Source of the DNA: Candidatus Pelagibacter ubique HIMB140
GTDB taxonomy: Bacteria > Pseudomonadota > Alphaproteobacteria > Pelagibacterales > Pelagibacteraceae
DNA length: 64,000 nt
Reading direction: 5' to 3'
NCBI RefSeq assembly: GCF_025558165.1
Contig: NZ_LAMZ01000001.1
Span: 496,001 to 560,000, forward strand
Part shown: positions 25,535 to 35,093 of the stretch, in pieces
Numbering within the stretch: position 1 is the stretch's first letter
How the letters are laid out: each line of letters opens with the position of its first letter
The notes under the pieces: model-generated
Told to the model about the DNA's origin: nothing
Databases searched by the model: none
What the model saw: only the letters and a program-made list of their open reading frames with translations
Translations under genes and position numbers: made by a program

Positions 25535-26765
25535 TTAGGTATTTTAGCATTTCAATCGATGATTTTATTCCATCTTCATGAAAACCGTAACCAAAATAAC
25601 TCCCACAAAAAAGTAAATCTTTTTTATTTTGCAAACTAGATAGCTCTGATTGAGCATCTAATGCTTTTTGATCGTAGTAAGGATGAGTAAATTTAACTAT
25701 TTTAAGTATTTTACTCTCATCAATTTCAAAATAAGGATTAAGAGTTAAAAAAATGTCCTGATCGCATTTAAGGTTTTGTAAAAGGTTTAACCAATAAGTA
25801 ATAGAATTTTTTTCTAAATCTTTGTCATTGATTGATGAATTCCATGAGGACCATGCCTTTTTATTTTTTGGCATCGCTCTTTTGTCTGTATGAATATATG
25901 CAATATTTTCCTTATAACTAAAATTAGATAAAATTTTTGTCTCTTCTTCAGTAGGATTATCGATCAACTTCAAAGCTTCATCAGCGTGAGCTGCTATTAC
26001 AACTTTATCGTAATCAAAAAATTCACTTTCACCACCATAATATAAATCTAACCCTTTTGATTTTCTTATAATTTTTTTAATTTTATAATTTTTAAAGTAT
26101 TCACCACTTATCTTTGAAATTACTTTATTCACATAAGTTCTACTTCTATTGGTTACAGTATACCACTGAGGTCTATTTTTTAATTTAAAGAGCCCGTGAT
26201 TTTGAAAAAATTTTAAAAAGAATGTTATTGGCATCTTGCTAGCTTCATAAGGTGGCATAGACCAGATTGCTGATACCATTGGGATGATATGGTAATCAAT
26301 AAACGTTTTTGATAGTTTGTTATTTTCTAAATATTCACCTAAAGTTAGTTTTTGATCTCTAACATTTATTTGATCACTATTTTTATAAAATTTAATGATA
26401 TCAAAAAACATTTTTAAAAAATTAGGATTAAATAAATTAGATCTATTGGAAAAAATTCCATTTAAACCTTTCCCACAATATTCAAAGTTTGTATTTTCTA
26501 CTGATACAGAAAATGACATGTCACTTTTTTCAATCTGAACATCATTTTCTTTAAAAAAATTAATTAAATTTGGATAGGTTTGAAAATTAAATACAATAAA
26601 ACCAATATCTACAGATACTTTCTTTTCATCAAAAATTAAATCTATTGTGTGAGAATGACCACCAAAATGATCTTCTTTTTCAAAAAGATCTACATGATGT
26701 TTTTTTGATAAATAATATGCAGCACTTAAGCCTGATATCCCAGAACCAACTACAGCAATTTTCAT
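25527..26765 (-). CDS. COG2907-type FAD-dependent amine-oxidase-fold protein
   Basis: 412 residues. FAD-binding start 'IAVVGSGISGLSAAYYL', followed by 'FGGHSHTIDL', and a C-terminal 'FCGSYFGYGFHEDGIKSS' flavin contact. Although it has the amine oxidase/protoporphyrinogen-oxidase fold, COG2907 proteins travel with CFA synthase and DUF1365 and are thought to act on membrane lipids, for instance as a desaturase or oxidase. It starts only 6 bases after the gcvP stop, so the glycine-cleavage transcript may read into this cluster. Confidence 0.87.
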   Translation of the reverse strand: MKIAVVGSGISGLSAAYYLSKKHHVDLFEKEDHFGGHSHTIDLIFDEKKVSVDIGFIVFNFQTYPNLINFFKENDVQIEKSDMSFSVSVENTNFEYCGKGLNGIFSNRSNLFNPNFLKMFFDIIKFYKNSDQINVRDQKLTLGEYLENNKLSKTFIDYHIIPMVSAIWSMPPYEASKMPITFFLKFFQNHGLFKLKNRPQWYTVTNRSRTYVNKVISKISGEYFKNYKIKKIIRKSKGLDLYYGGESEFFDYDKVVIAAHADEALKLIDNPTEEETKILSNFSYKENIAYIHTDKRAMPKNKKAWSSWNSSINDKDLEKNSITYWLNLLQNLKCDQDIFLTLNPYFEIDESKILKIVKFTHPYYDQKALDAQSELSSLQNKKDLLFCGSYFGYGFHEDGIKSSIEMLKYLND

Positions 26766-26771
26766 TAATGA

Positions 26772-29642
26772 TTATGCCGCGTCTTCTTTAAACTCATCCA
26801 TACTTGGACAAGTACAAAAAATATTCTTATCTCCATAAACATTGTCCACTCTTGCAACTGGTGGCCAAAATTTATTTGTTTTTAAGAACTTAGCAGGATA
26901 AGCAGCTTGCTCTCTTGAATATTTATGATCCCAATCATCTGATGCAAGTTCTATATCTGTATGAGGAGCGTTCTTAATAGGATTGTCTACTTTATCAAAC
27001 TCTCCAGAATTGATCTTATCTATTTCAGATTTGATATTTATTAAAGTATCACAAAATCTATCAAGCTCGGATAAGCTCTCACTCTCTGTCGGCTCTATCA
27101 TCATAGTTCCTGCAACTGGCCAAGACATTGTAGGTGCGTGGAAACCATAATCGATCAATCTTTTAGCAATATCTTCCTCTGTGATACCTGTCTCACTCTT
27201 AATTGATCTAATATCTATAATACATTCATGAGCAACATTTCCATTTGAACCTTTGTACAAAATTGGGAAATGATCTTTAAGTCTATGAGCTATATAATTT
27301 GCGTTTAAGATGGCGACTTGTGTAGCTAGTTTTAAACCTTCAGAACCCATCATTTTAATATACATCCAAGAAATTGATAAAATACTTGAGCTTCCCCAAG
27401 GTGCAGCTGAAACTGCTCCTATTCCTGTAGCAGGTCCACAATCTTTTACAACTGGATGATTAGGCAGGTAAACTTGCAAATGTCTTTTACATGCAATTGG
27501 TCCCATTCCTGGTCCTCCACCACCATGTGGAATGCAGAATGTTTTGTGTAAGTTTATATGACAAACATCTGGACCAAAATTTCCAGGTCTTGCTATTCCA
27601 ACAAGTGCATTTAAATTTGCACCATCCATATAAACTTGACCACCATGTTTATGTATCAGTTCACAAATGTCTGTAATTTTTTCTTCAAATACACCGTGGG
27701 TAGAAGGATATGTAACCATTAATGCTCCAAGATTTTCAGAATGTGCTTCTGCTTTTATCTTCAAATCTTCAAAATCAACATTTCCTTCTTTATCACAATC
27801 AACAACTACAACTTTCATTCCAACCATTTGTGCGCTAGCAGGATTTGTTCCATGTGCTGAACTTGGAATTAAACATATATTTCTATTTTCTTCTCCTCTG
27901 TCCAAATGATATTTTCTAATTACCATTAAGCCTGCATATTCTCCTTGAGCACCTGCATTCGGTTGAAGTGAAACACCAGAAAAACCAGTAATTGATCTTA
28001 ACCAATTTTTAAGATCAGTGAATAATGCTCTATAACCTTCCATCTGCTCTACTGGTACAAACGGATGAGGTTCAGCCAACTCTCTCCATGAAATAGGAAT
28101 CATTTCTGCAGTAGCATTTAATTTCATAGTACATGAACCAAGTGCAATCATAGTTCTGTTAAGAGCTATATCTTTATCTTCTAATTTTTTTAAATATCTA
28201 AGCATCTCTGTTTCTGAATGATATGAATTAAAAACAGGATGTTCTAAGTATTTAGAAGTTCTCAGTAAATTTTTTGGTAAATTAGGTAAACTTACTGTTG
28301 GATCTTCTTTTTTAATAGACTCGGCTGCATTAAAAATTTTCAACAATTGATTTACTCTATAAACATTTTTCTTTTCATCAAAAGAAACAGCCAACATTTC
28401 AGAATTTACTCTTCTTATATTTACTTTTTGATCTAAAGCATTTTTATAGATTTGATCAGTTTTATCTTTTGTTACAATTGTAACTGTATCAAAGAAATGA
28501 TCTGAATAAATTTCATATCCAGATTGTTTTAATTTATCTGCAAAATTTTTAGCTAATTGAGAAACTCTTTCTGCAATAGTTTTTATTCCATCTGGACCGT
28601 GGTAAATAGCATATGCAGCTGAAACAATTGCTAACAATGCTTGAGCAGTACAAATGTTACTTGTCGCTTTATCTCTTCTAATATGTTGCTCTCTTGTTTG
28701 AAGTGATAATCTGTAAGCTTTATTTCCATGTCTATCTACTGACACACCAATAATTCTTCCTGGCATAGATCTTTTAAATTCATCTTTAGTTGCAAAGAAA
28801 GCTGCATGAGGTCCACCATAACCCATTGGAATTCCAAATCTTTGAGAGCTTCCTACTGCAATATCAGCACCTAATTCTCTTGGTGTTTTAAGTAGCGCTA
28901 AAGCTAATAAATCAGAAACTAATACAGCTTTTCCACTTTTTTTATGAATTTTGCTGATAGCTTCACTTGGATCTTTGATGTCTCCTAAAGTTCCAGGATA
29001 TTGAAGAATTCCACAAACTAAATCCTCTTTAAGTTGATCCAATACTTTATCTTCATTGCCAACAAGTACTTTTAATCCCATTGGCTCTGCTCTAGTTTGA
29101 ATTACATCAATTGTTTGTGGATGACAATTTTCTGATACAAAAACTAAATTACTATCCTTTTTATTTAACCTGTGACTTAATCCCATAGCTTCTGCAGCTG
29201 CTGTTCCTTCATCAAGCAACGATGCATTTGCAATGTCCATGCCTGTGAAATCAACAATCATTTGTTGGAAGTTTAGAAGCATTTCCAATCTTCCTTGTGC
29301 TACTTCAGGCTGATAAGGGGTATAAGATGTGTACCAACCTGGATTTTCTAAAATATTTCTTAAAATTACATATGGAGTGTAAGTTCCATAGTAACCCATA
29401 CCAATAAAATTTGAATAAATTTGATTTTTTTTTGAAATCGCTTTTAATTTTCTTAATGCTTCATATTCAGAATTAGACTCTCCTATATTTAATCCATCTT
29501 TCAATTGTATCTTTTCTGGAACTGTACTTTTTATTAAATCGTCTAATGAATTATAATTTAGCTCCTTCAGCATTTTATTTTGATCTTCTTCTGAAGGGCC
29601 AATGTGTCTTTTTAAAAAGTCTTTTTGTGAGTTATGTAACAT
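26772..29642 (-). CDS. gcvP: Glycine dehydrogenase (decarboxylating), P protein
   Basis: 956 residues, the full-length single-chain P protein. It decarboxylates glycine via PLP and passes the aminomethyl group to the lipoyl arm of GcvH. The PLP lysine is in 'NLHKTFCIPHGGGGPG'. The N-terminal half begins 'FLKRHIGPSEEDQNKML' and contains 'QPEVAQGRLEML', both family hallmarks. Its start shares a base with the gcvH stop. Part of the gcvT-H-P operon controlled by the glycine riboswitch. Confidence 0.96.
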   Translation of the reverse strand: MLHNSQKDFLKRHIGPSEEDQNKMLKELNYNSLDDLIKSTVPEKIQLKDGLNIGESNSEYEALRKLKAISKKNQIYSNFIGMGYYGTYTPYVILRNILENPGWYTSYTPYQPEVAQGRLEMLLNFQQMIVDFTGMDIANASLLDEGTAAAEAMGLSHRLNKKDSNLVFVSENCHPQTIDVIQTRAEPMGLKVLVGNEDKVLDQLKEDLVCGILQYPGTLGDIKDPSEAISKIHKKSGKAVLVSDLLALALLKTPRELGADIAVGSSQRFGIPMGYGGPHAAFFATKDEFKRSMPGRIIGVSVDRHGNKAYRLSLQTREQHIRRDKATSNICTAQALLAIVSAAYAIYHGPDGIKTIAERVSQLAKNFADKLKQSGYEIYSDHFFDTVTIVTKDKTDQIYKNALDQKVNIRRVNSEMLAVSFDEKKNVYRVNQLLKIFNAAESIKKEDPTVSLPNLPKNLLRTSKYLEHPVFNSYHSETEMLRYLKKLEDKDIALNRTMIALGSCTMKLNATAEMIPISWRELAEPHPFVPVEQMEGYRALFTDLKNWLRSITGFSGVSLQPNAGAQGEYAGLMVIRKYHLDRGEENRNICLIPSSAHGTNPASAQMVGMKVVVVDCDKEGNVDFEDLKIKAEAHSENLGALMVTYPSTHGVFEEKITDICELIHKHGGQVYMDGANLNALVGIARPGNFGPDVCHINLHKTFCIPHGGGGPGMGPIACKRHLQVYLPNHPVVKDCGPATGIGAVSAAPWGSSSILSISWMYIKMMGSEGLKLATQVAILNANYIAHRLKDHFPILYKGSNGNVAHECIIDIRSIKSETGITEEDIAKRLIDYGFHAPTMSWPVAGTMMIEPTESESLSELDRFCDTLINIKSEIDKINSGEFDKVDNPIKNAPHTDIELASDDWDHKYSREQAAYPAKFLKTNKFWPPVARVDNVYGDKNIFCTCPSMDEFKEDAA

Positions 29643-30022
29643 TAGCTAGCACTCTCCTTTGCAAATTTATCGTATTCTTCTTTGTTCATTAAGCTGTCCA
29701 TTTCTGAACTATCTTTTAATTTAAGTTTAAAAAACCAAGCTGATCCTTCAGGATCTTCATTAATTTTTGCAGGATCATCTACTATAGCTTGATTAGTATC
29801 TACTACTTCACCACTTACTGGGGTATAAACATCACTTGCAGCTTTAGTGGACTCAACTACTCCTGCAGTTCCGTCTTTTTCAACGCTTGAACCTTTTTCA
29901 GGTAACTCAGCAAAAACAATGTCTCCTAACATTTCTGTTGCATGTTTTGTAATTCCAATGGTAGCAACATCTCCTTCCACTGTAATCCACTCATGCTCTT
30001 TTGAAAATTTAACTTCACTCAT
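29642..30022 (-). CDS. gcvH: Glycine cleavage system H protein
   Basis: 126 residues. The lipoylated lysine is in '[15 protein letters not shown]'; the start 'FSKEHEWI' and '[13 protein letters not shown]' are typical. It carries the methylamine intermediate between GcvP and GcvT. The gene overlaps gcvT and gcvP by one base each and has a good ribosome site (GGAG about 8 bases upstream) inside the end of gcvT. Confidence 0.96.
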   Translation of the reverse strand: MSEVKFSKEHEWITVEGDVATIGITKHATEMLGDIVFAELPEKGSSVEKDGTAGVVESTKAASDVYTPVSGEVVDTNQAIVDDPAKINEDPEGSAWFFKLKLKDSSEMDSLMNKEEYDKFAKESAS

Positions 30023-31122
30023 TAGTTTACTCCTTTCACATAACTTTTTTTATAAAATGGTAACCCACAAACACTTGCAGGATGTTTTTTTCCTCTTACT
30101 TCTAGTAAAACTTTTGTATCAACTTTAGAAAACTCTTTATCAATATAGCCCATTGCTATTGGACCATTTACACTTGGTCCAAAAGTTCCACTAGTAACCT
30201 CGCCAATAAGTTTTTCTGACTCATCAAATATTTTAGTTTTTTCTCTAGCAATCAATCTTCCTTCTGGCTTAATCCCAATTCTAATTTTAGAGGTACCCTC
30301 TTGTATTTCTTTCATAATTTTATCAGAACCAATAAATCCACCATTTGAAATTCTCTCTTTAGAAATTGCCCACTTTAAGTTTGCTTCAATTGGTGTTTTT
30401 TCTGTATCAAGTTCATGTCCATATAAGCATAATCCAGCCTCTAATCTCAAGGTATCTCTTGCCCCAAGTCCTATAAGTTGTGCTCCTTTTTCCATCAAAT
30501 TCTGAGTAAATCCTTCAGCTAAATCGTTGTTAATAGATACTTCAAAACCATCCTCTCCAGTATAACCAGACCTTGCAACAAAAGCTTTTTGATCTTTATA
30601 ATCAAACCAGTTCCCTGTCATAAAATTAAGTTTTTCAACACCTTCTATTATGTTATTTAAAATCTCAACTGACTTTGGACCTTGAATTGCAATTAATGCT
30701 CTTTGATCATCAAGAACCATTTCATATTTACTTTTCAGTAAATCTGATAAAATTTTAAAATCATTATCTTTGCATGCTGCATTTAAAATAATTAAATATC
30801 CTTTTTCAATTTTAGTAATTATTAAATCATCATAAATTCCAGCACTATCGTTCATTAAAAAACTATATTTAGAACAGTTTTGTTTCAAATTTTTTAAATC
30901 AAGTGGAAAAATTTTTTCAAGATCAGTAGTTAAGTCATCTCCACCATGAATAAATAATTGACCCATATGAGACACATCAAAAATACCTGCATTTGATCTT
31001 GTAAATTTATGCTCCTCAACAATCCCTTTGCTGTATTGTATGGGCATTTCATATCCAGCGAATTCTACAAATTTAGCTTGGTTATCTTGATGAAGTTTGT
31101 TTAAAGATGTTTTTTTTCCCAT
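30022..31122 (-). CDS. gcvT: Aminomethyltransferase, T protein
   Basis: 366 residues. It takes the aminomethyl group from GcvH, releases ammonia and forms 5,10-methylene-THF. Recognisable stretches: '[13 protein letters not shown]', '[10 protein letters not shown]', '[12 protein letters not shown]' and '[18 protein letters not shown]'. First gene of the glycine cleavage operon; its ATG lies 3 bases beyond the second riboswitch aptamer, with no clear Shine-Dalgarno, so the riboswitch fold and translation start are physically linked. Confidence 0.95.
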   Translation of the reverse strand: MGKKTSLNKLHQDNQAKFVEFAGYEMPIQYSKGIVEEHKFTRSNAGIFDVSHMGQLFIHGGDDLTTDLEKIFPLDLKNLKQNCSKYSFLMNDSAGIYDDLIITKIEKGYLIILNAACKDNDFKILSDLLKSKYEMVLDDQRALIAIQGPKSVEILNNIIEGVEKLNFMTGNWFDYKDQKAFVARSGYTGEDGFEVSINNDLAEGFTQNLMEKGAQLIGLGARDTLRLEAGLCLYGHELDTEKTPIEANLKWAISKERISNGGFIGSDKIMKEIQEGTSKIRIGIKPEGRLIAREKTKIFDESEKLIGEVTSGTFGPSVNGPIAMGYIDKEFSKVDTKVLLEVRGKKHPASVCGLPFYKKSYVKGVN

Positions 31123-31125
31123 ACT

Positions 31126-31202
31126 AACTCTGTCGTACCCATCTGTATTTTTGCCTGAGAGTTTTACTCCTTCGGCGAGAACCCAATCTCTTTCCAGAGT
31201 TA
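31126..31202 (-). promoter_or_regulatory. Glycine riboswitch, second aptamer
   Basis: On the minus strand this carries the glycine-aptamer signature: a closing P1 helix AACUCUG/CAGAGUU (7 bp, 31196-31202 with 31126-31132), the conserved 'GCCGAAGGAG' core and 'AACTCTCAGGCAAAA'. It is 8 bases downstream of the first aptamer. The P1 3' arm ends 3 bases before the gcvT ATG, so there is no separate expression platform or terminator; control of translation start is the simplest reading. Confidence 0.92.
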
Positions 31203-31210
31203 ATATAATA

Positions 31211-31280
31211 CGGTCCTTTTACCTGAGAGTTTCCTGGGCGGTTGCTCCTTCGGTGTCACAAAGTTTGTGATCTCTCCCGT
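31211..31280 (-). promoter_or_regulatory. Glycine riboswitch, first aptamer
   Basis: Minus-strand glycine aptamer: P1 ACGG/CCGT closing the element, 'GGGAGAGAT' at the 5' side, the conserved 'ACCGAAGGAGCAA' and 'GAAACTCTCAGGTAAAAGGACCGT' region (in pieces around 31211-31240). Together with the second aptamer it makes the tandem glycine riboswitch known upstream of gcvT. The predicted transcription start from the promoter at 31289-31315 falls almost exactly at its 5' end. Confidence 0.93.
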
Positions 31281-31288
31281 TAACAAAT

Positions 31289-31315
31289 ATTCTAATAAAT
31301 ACGGTTTAATGTCAA
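31289..31315 (-). promoter_or_regulatory. Probable sigma-70-type promoter of gcvTHP
   Basis: On the minus strand a perfect -35 TTGACA (31310-31315) and a TAGAAT -10 (31289-31294; 5 of 6 to TATAAT) are 15 bases apart, slightly short. A start about 7 bases after the -10 gives an RNA beginning at the first glycine aptamer. The promoter lies in the 41-base gap between the riboswitch and the end of the upstream EamA gene. Confidence 0.6.
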
Positions 31316-31321
31316 ATGTTA

Positions 31322-32194
31322 TTAGATCGCTTTTTTCTCTGAGGTATATAAATTGTAAAATTGAAGTAAAACTGCAAAAATAACTATTGATCCTCCAATT
31401 ATGACAATGAAAGGTGGCTGTTCATTTATAAACAACCATGCCCATAAGGGACCAAGTACTGCTTCTGTTAACATTATGATTCCAACCATTGCTGATGGTG
31501 TTCGTTGAGCACCGATAGTAATAAATATAAAACCTAATCCTAATTGTAAAAACCCAGCTAAAAATCCTAAAAAAATATCATTAGGAGATATCATTATTTT
31601 TTCTGACATTAGGTAACCTATTAACAACGCAAAAACACCTGCAACAAATTGAGCAGGAACCATATCAACAGTTGGATATTTTCTTACTACCAAAATTAAT
31701 GTGGCAAAGGATATTGGCATTATGAAAGCTGCAATATTTCCAGACATTTGACCTGGAGATAAAGAACTTCCAACCATTAAAAGTATTCCTGAAATTGCAA
31801 GAATTATTGAAGTAAGAGTAATTACTGAAATTTTTTCTTTTAAAAAAAAGTAACCAAATATTGCTAAGAAGATTGTTTGTGTTTGAATAATAAAATTAGC
31901 ATTAGCAACTGTTGTGTTATACATCGCAAATACATACCCACTAAACCCAAGTGACAAAATAAATCCACCAAAGAAACCAGGAAATCCTAAATTATAAAAG
32001 GATCTAAATACTTGTTTCTTATAAGTTAAAGTTAAATACAAGCTAATAACAATTAGGAAGAATACCGTTCTCCAAAATAATATTTGCCAAAGAGTTGCTC
32101 CCTCAAATGATTTTACAATCAAACCTCCAAAACTAAGACTACATGCACCTAGAAAAACTAAGAAGGGTCCAGGAAGTTTTCTAATAATATTCAT
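31322..32194 (-). CDS. EamA/DMT-family permease
   Basis: 290 residues, about ten hydrophobic helices in two EamA repeats; inner-membrane transporter. Its start shares one base with the pxpC stop, so it is in the same transcript as pxpB-pxpC and may move 5-oxoproline, glutamate or a related amino acid. No specificity motif can be read. It ends just before the gcv promoter. Confidence 0.85.
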   Translation of the reverse strand: MNIIRKLPGPFLVFLGACSLSFGGLIVKSFEGATLWQILFWRTVFFLIVISLYLTLTYKKQVFRSFYNLGFPGFFGGFILSLGFSGYVFAMYNTTVANANFIIQTQTIFLAIFGYFFLKEKISVITLTSIILAISGILLMVGSSLSPGQMSGNIAAFIMPISFATLILVVRKYPTVDMVPAQFVAGVFALLIGYLMSEKIMISPNDIFLGFLAGFLQLGLGFIFITIGAQRTPSAMVGIIMLTEAVLGPLWAWLFINEQPPFIVIIGGSIVIFAVLLQFYNLYTSEKKAI

Positions 32195-33135
32195 TATATT
32201 TGATTAAGTAAGTTCTGAGTGTCCATCTCATATAATTTAAACAAAGTTTCAGCATCAGATAAATTTATCTCTTTAAATTTAATTTTTGAGCCAGGTGATA
32301 TTTGTACTAAACGATCATAATCAACGCTGGCCACCACACCAATTTTTGGATATCCTCCAATAGTACCATGGTCTGACAGCATAATAATCGGGTTTCCATC
32401 TGCGGGTACTTGGATAACTCCTTTTAACAAACCTTCTGATTTAATATTGGTATTTACAATGTTTTCAATTTTTGGACCTTCTAAACGCATCCCCATTCTG
32501 TCTGAGAGTTTTGATACAGAAAATTCTTTTTCAAAAAATATCTTTTTTCCTTCCTCTGAAAAATAATCAAAGTTTGGTCCTTTTATTACTCTGATATTTT
32601 CAACTTTAGAATTTATATAGTTAGTTTTTTTTTTACTTTGTTCTGTATTAATATTTAAGATATTTATTTTTTGACCGTTCTCTAATTTTTTTCCATCATT
32701 TGATCCGATATTTGCCTTGGTATTTATAGAGCAACTATTCCATTGAAATTTTAAATCTAATTCTCCACCAACTGCTAAATAGCCATAAACTGATTTATTT
32801 GTTGAGATAAGATTGATTTCATCTCCACTTTCGATTTGATAACTCTCATAACAATTACCATCAATTTCTGTGCCATTTTTAATAATTTTAAAAACAATAT
32901 CACCTGTAACTGCTATGTTAATTTTATCTCCAGAATATTTTAAATGTGGTCCTTGGTATGCAAATTCTATAACTGGAGAATTTAATTTATTACCTGCCAG
33001 CTTGTTAGCTAAACTATAATTTCTATTATCCATTGCTCCACTAAATGGAATTCCTATATGATATAAATTATTTCTTCCTTGGTCCTGAAAGGTTGTATTT
33101 ACTCCAGCTCTTATAATTTGGAAATTATTTGTCAT
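32194..33135 (-). CDS. pxpC: 5-oxoprolinase subunit C (PxpC, biotin-dependent carboxyltransferase family)
   Basis: About 313 residues from the ATG at 33135 (a TTG at 33156 would add seven residues). Family features: 'AGVNTTFQDQGR', 'GIPFSGAMDNRNYSLAN' and near the C-terminus 'DHGTIGGYPKIG'. With PxpA and PxpB it makes the bacterial ATP-dependent 5-oxoprolinase that converts 5-oxoproline to glutamate. It overlaps the pxpB end by 11 bases. Confidence 0.9.
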   Translation of the reverse strand: MTNNFQIIRAGVNTTFQDQGRNNLYHIGIPFSGAMDNRNYSLANKLAGNKLNSPVIEFAYQGPHLKYSGDKINIAVTGDIVFKIIKNGTEIDGNCYESYQIESGDEINLISTNKSVYGYLAVGGELDLKFQWNSCSINTKANIGSNDGKKLENGQKINILNINTEQSKKKTNYINSKVENIRVIKGPNFDYFSEEGKKIFFEKEFSVSKLSDRMGMRLEGPKIENIVNTNIKSEGLLKGVIQVPADGNPIIMLSDHGTIGGYPKIGVVASVDYDRLVQISPGSKIKFKEINLSDAETLFKLYEMDTQNLLNQI

Positions 33136-33802
33136 TGTAGCTATTATATTTTTCAAGATTTATTTGTTTAAAAACTACTATATCACCAGGATTTATTAAA
33201 TTTGGCTCTTCCTCTTTTGAATTATCAAAAACATCTACAGGTGTATTACCAAGTATGTTCCATCCGCCAGGGCTTTCAAATGTATAAATATTTGCAAATT
33301 GTTCAGTTAAAGCAACTGATCCTTTGGGGACTTTTACTCTTGGTGTTTCTAATCTTGGTACTCTCATATTTTCATCCAAATCACCTAAAAAAGGCATACC
33401 GGCAATAAATCCGGTCATATAACAAAAATATTCCTTACTAAAAAAATTTTCTAAAATTTTATCTCGATTAATATTTAATTTTTCTTCTAATCTTTTTATA
33501 TCAAGAGAAAATTGATCATCACAACAAACTGGAATTTCTATTTTGGTGCTATTGTTGTCTTGAGTTTCATTAACATTTAAATTTTCAATCAATTTTTTAA
33601 CTTCTTTAAAGTTTGTTTTTCTAAGGTCGTAAGAAACTATTAATTTATTATAAGAAGGAGTAAGATTATTTATACTTTCAACGTTCTCTTTTTTTAAAGC
33701 TTTAAAATATTTTATTACTTCAGAGTTAACTGATTTATTTACCTCTACACCAAAATCGCAATAAACAGCTGCGTCACCAAGATTTGATATATTTTTTATC
33801 AT
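33125..33802 (-). CDS. pxpB: 5-oxoprolinase subunit B (PxpB, KipI family)
   Basis: 225 residues. Typical parts: 'LGDAAVYCDFG' at the start, 'CYMTGFIAGMPFLGDL' and 'VPRLETPRVKVPKGSVAL', then 'ESPGGWNILGNTP'. It partners PxpC. It is first in a minus-strand set pxpB-pxpC-eamA and is divergent from pxpA; the two start regions nearly touch, so promoters must sit inside the neighbouring coding sequence. Confidence 0.92.
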   Translation of the reverse strand: MIKNISNLGDAAVYCDFGVEVNKSVNSEVIKYFKALKKENVESINNLTPSYNKLIVSYDLRKTNFKEVKKLIENLNVNETQDNNSTKIEIPVCCDDQFSLDIKRLEEKLNINRDKILENFFSKEYFCYMTGFIAGMPFLGDLDENMRVPRLETPRVKVPKGSVALTEQFANIYTFESPGGWNILGNTPVDVFDNSKEEEPNLINPGDIVVFKQINLEKYNSYNDK

Positions 33803-33830
33803 GGCATGTTATACTTCAACAATTAGAACT

Positions 33831-34604
33831 ATGGAAATTAATATAAATTGTGATTTAGGTGAAAAATCAAAACACCATTCAAATAAATATGATCCAGACT
33901 TACTTGATATAGTAAATTCTGCTAACGTAGCATGTGGATTTCATGCTGGTGATGAAGAATCCATGAACCAAGTGGTTCAAATATCAAAAAAAAATGGCGT
34001 TAGTATTGGAGCCCACCCATCATTTAACGACCCAGAAAACTTTGGAAGACAAAGAATGAACCTAGCACCTGAAGAAATTAGAAAATTAATTATTGACCAA
34101 TATGAAATTTTACAAAAAATTGCTCAAGATCATGGAGAAAATGTTACTCATATAAAACCACATGGAGCGTTAAATAATATGGCGTGTGAAGATATTGATT
34201 TAGCAACTACTTTAGCGAAAGCAATCAATGAAATAAGTAAAGATTTGATCTATTTAGTTCCTACTGGCTCTAAAATGGAACAAGCAGCTAAAAAATTAGA
34301 TATGAAGATTGCCTGTGAAATTTTTGCAGATAGAACCTATGAAGATGATGGAAATTTAGTTTCTAGAAAAAAACCACATGCATTAATCACCGATCCTGAA
34401 GAAGCTAAAAAACATGTATTAAGCATGGTAAAAAATCAGGCACTGAATTGTCACAGTGGAAAGCACATACCTTGTGAAATCGACTCTGTCTGCATACATG
34501 GTGATAACGAAAGTTCACTTGCTACAGCAAGATCAATTAGAGAAAATTTAATTGAAAATGGACTTAATTTAAAACCTTTAAGCCAAATGGAGAAATTTTT
34601 ATAA
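33831..34604 (+). CDS. pxpA: 5-oxoprolinase subunit A (PxpA, LamB/YcsF family)
   Basis: About 257 residues from the ATG at 33831, where the family's opening 'MEININCDLGEKS' begins; an in-frame ATG at 33801 would add ten atypical residues and overlap the pxpB start codon. Also visible are 'NVACGFHAGDE', 'GAHPSFND' and 'HIKPHGALNNM'. It completes the PxpABC 5-oxoprolinase. The next gene begins on the last base of its stop. Confidence 0.92.
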   Translation: MEININCDLGEKSKHHSNKYDPDLLDIVNSANVACGFHAGDEESMNQVVQISKKNGVSIGAHPSFNDPENFGRQRMNLAPEEIRKLIIDQYEILQKIAQDHGENVTHIKPHGALNNMACEDIDLATTLAKAINEISKDLIYLVPTGSKMEQAAKKLDMKIACEIFADRTYEDDGNLVSRKKPHALITDPEEAKKHVLSMVKNQALNCHSGKHIPCEIDSVCIHGDNESSLATARSIRENLIENGLNLKPLSQMEKFL

Positions 34605-35089
34605 TGATTAAAAAAATATTTATTACTTTGATATTTGTTTTGTTTGCGTCCAATGCAATATCAGCAGGTTCAGACTCAACACCGAAGAAGGTAAAGTCAG
34701 ATTACGATAAAGCAGTTACTCATGTTAAAGCTGCAAAAAAATTTGAAAAAAAAGGCAAACTAGAAAAAGCTAAAAAGAGATATGAAAAAGCTCAAAAACT
34801 TCTTATAAAATCAAACGATAAAAAACCAAATCAAGCGGATACACTTAATTATCTTGGTTTTACAACAAGAAAACTTGGTGATTTTGAAAATGGAGAAAAA
34901 TATTATCTTCAAGGTCTAGCAATCAAACCAGACCATATTGGAATAAATGAGTATCTAGGTGAATTATATGTTGCTACAAATAGAATGGATTTAGCTAAAG
35001 AAAGACTTAAAGTATTGGAAACTTGTAAATGTGAAGAATACAACGAGTTAAAAGAAATAATAGAAGGTACAAAGAAATCTAAATACTAA
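34604..35089 (+). CDS. Secreted TPR-repeat protein
   Basis: 161 residues with a signal peptide (about 1-21, ending 'NAISAGS'). It holds two to three tetratricopeptide-like units, e.g. around '[15 protein letters not shown]' and '[26 protein letters not shown]'. Such proteins scaffold protein contacts in the periplasm. It lies between pxpA and the D-glutamate-cyclase-like gene in one transcript, but a link to 5-oxoproline metabolism is not evident from its sequence. Confidence 0.8.
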   Translation: MIKKIFITLIFVLFASNAISAGSDSTPKKVKSDYDKAVTHVKAAKKFEKKGKLEKAKKRYEKAQKLLIKSNDKKPNQADTLNYLGFTTRKLGDFENGEKYYLQGLAIKPDHIGINEYLGELYVATNRMDLAKERLKVLETCKCEEYNELKEIIEGTKKSKY

Positions 35090-35093
35090 TTTA

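Noticed and set aside
27491..27909. Plus-strand open frames opposite gcvP, and similar frames opposite alaS, recA and guaB
   Set aside because: They are antisense shadows of strongly conserved genes with no recognisable protein features or ribosome sites.
33801..33830. Upstream start for pxpA at 33801
   Set aside because: The ten added residues are not like the family and the codon coincides with the pxpB start; the family N-terminus begins at 33831.
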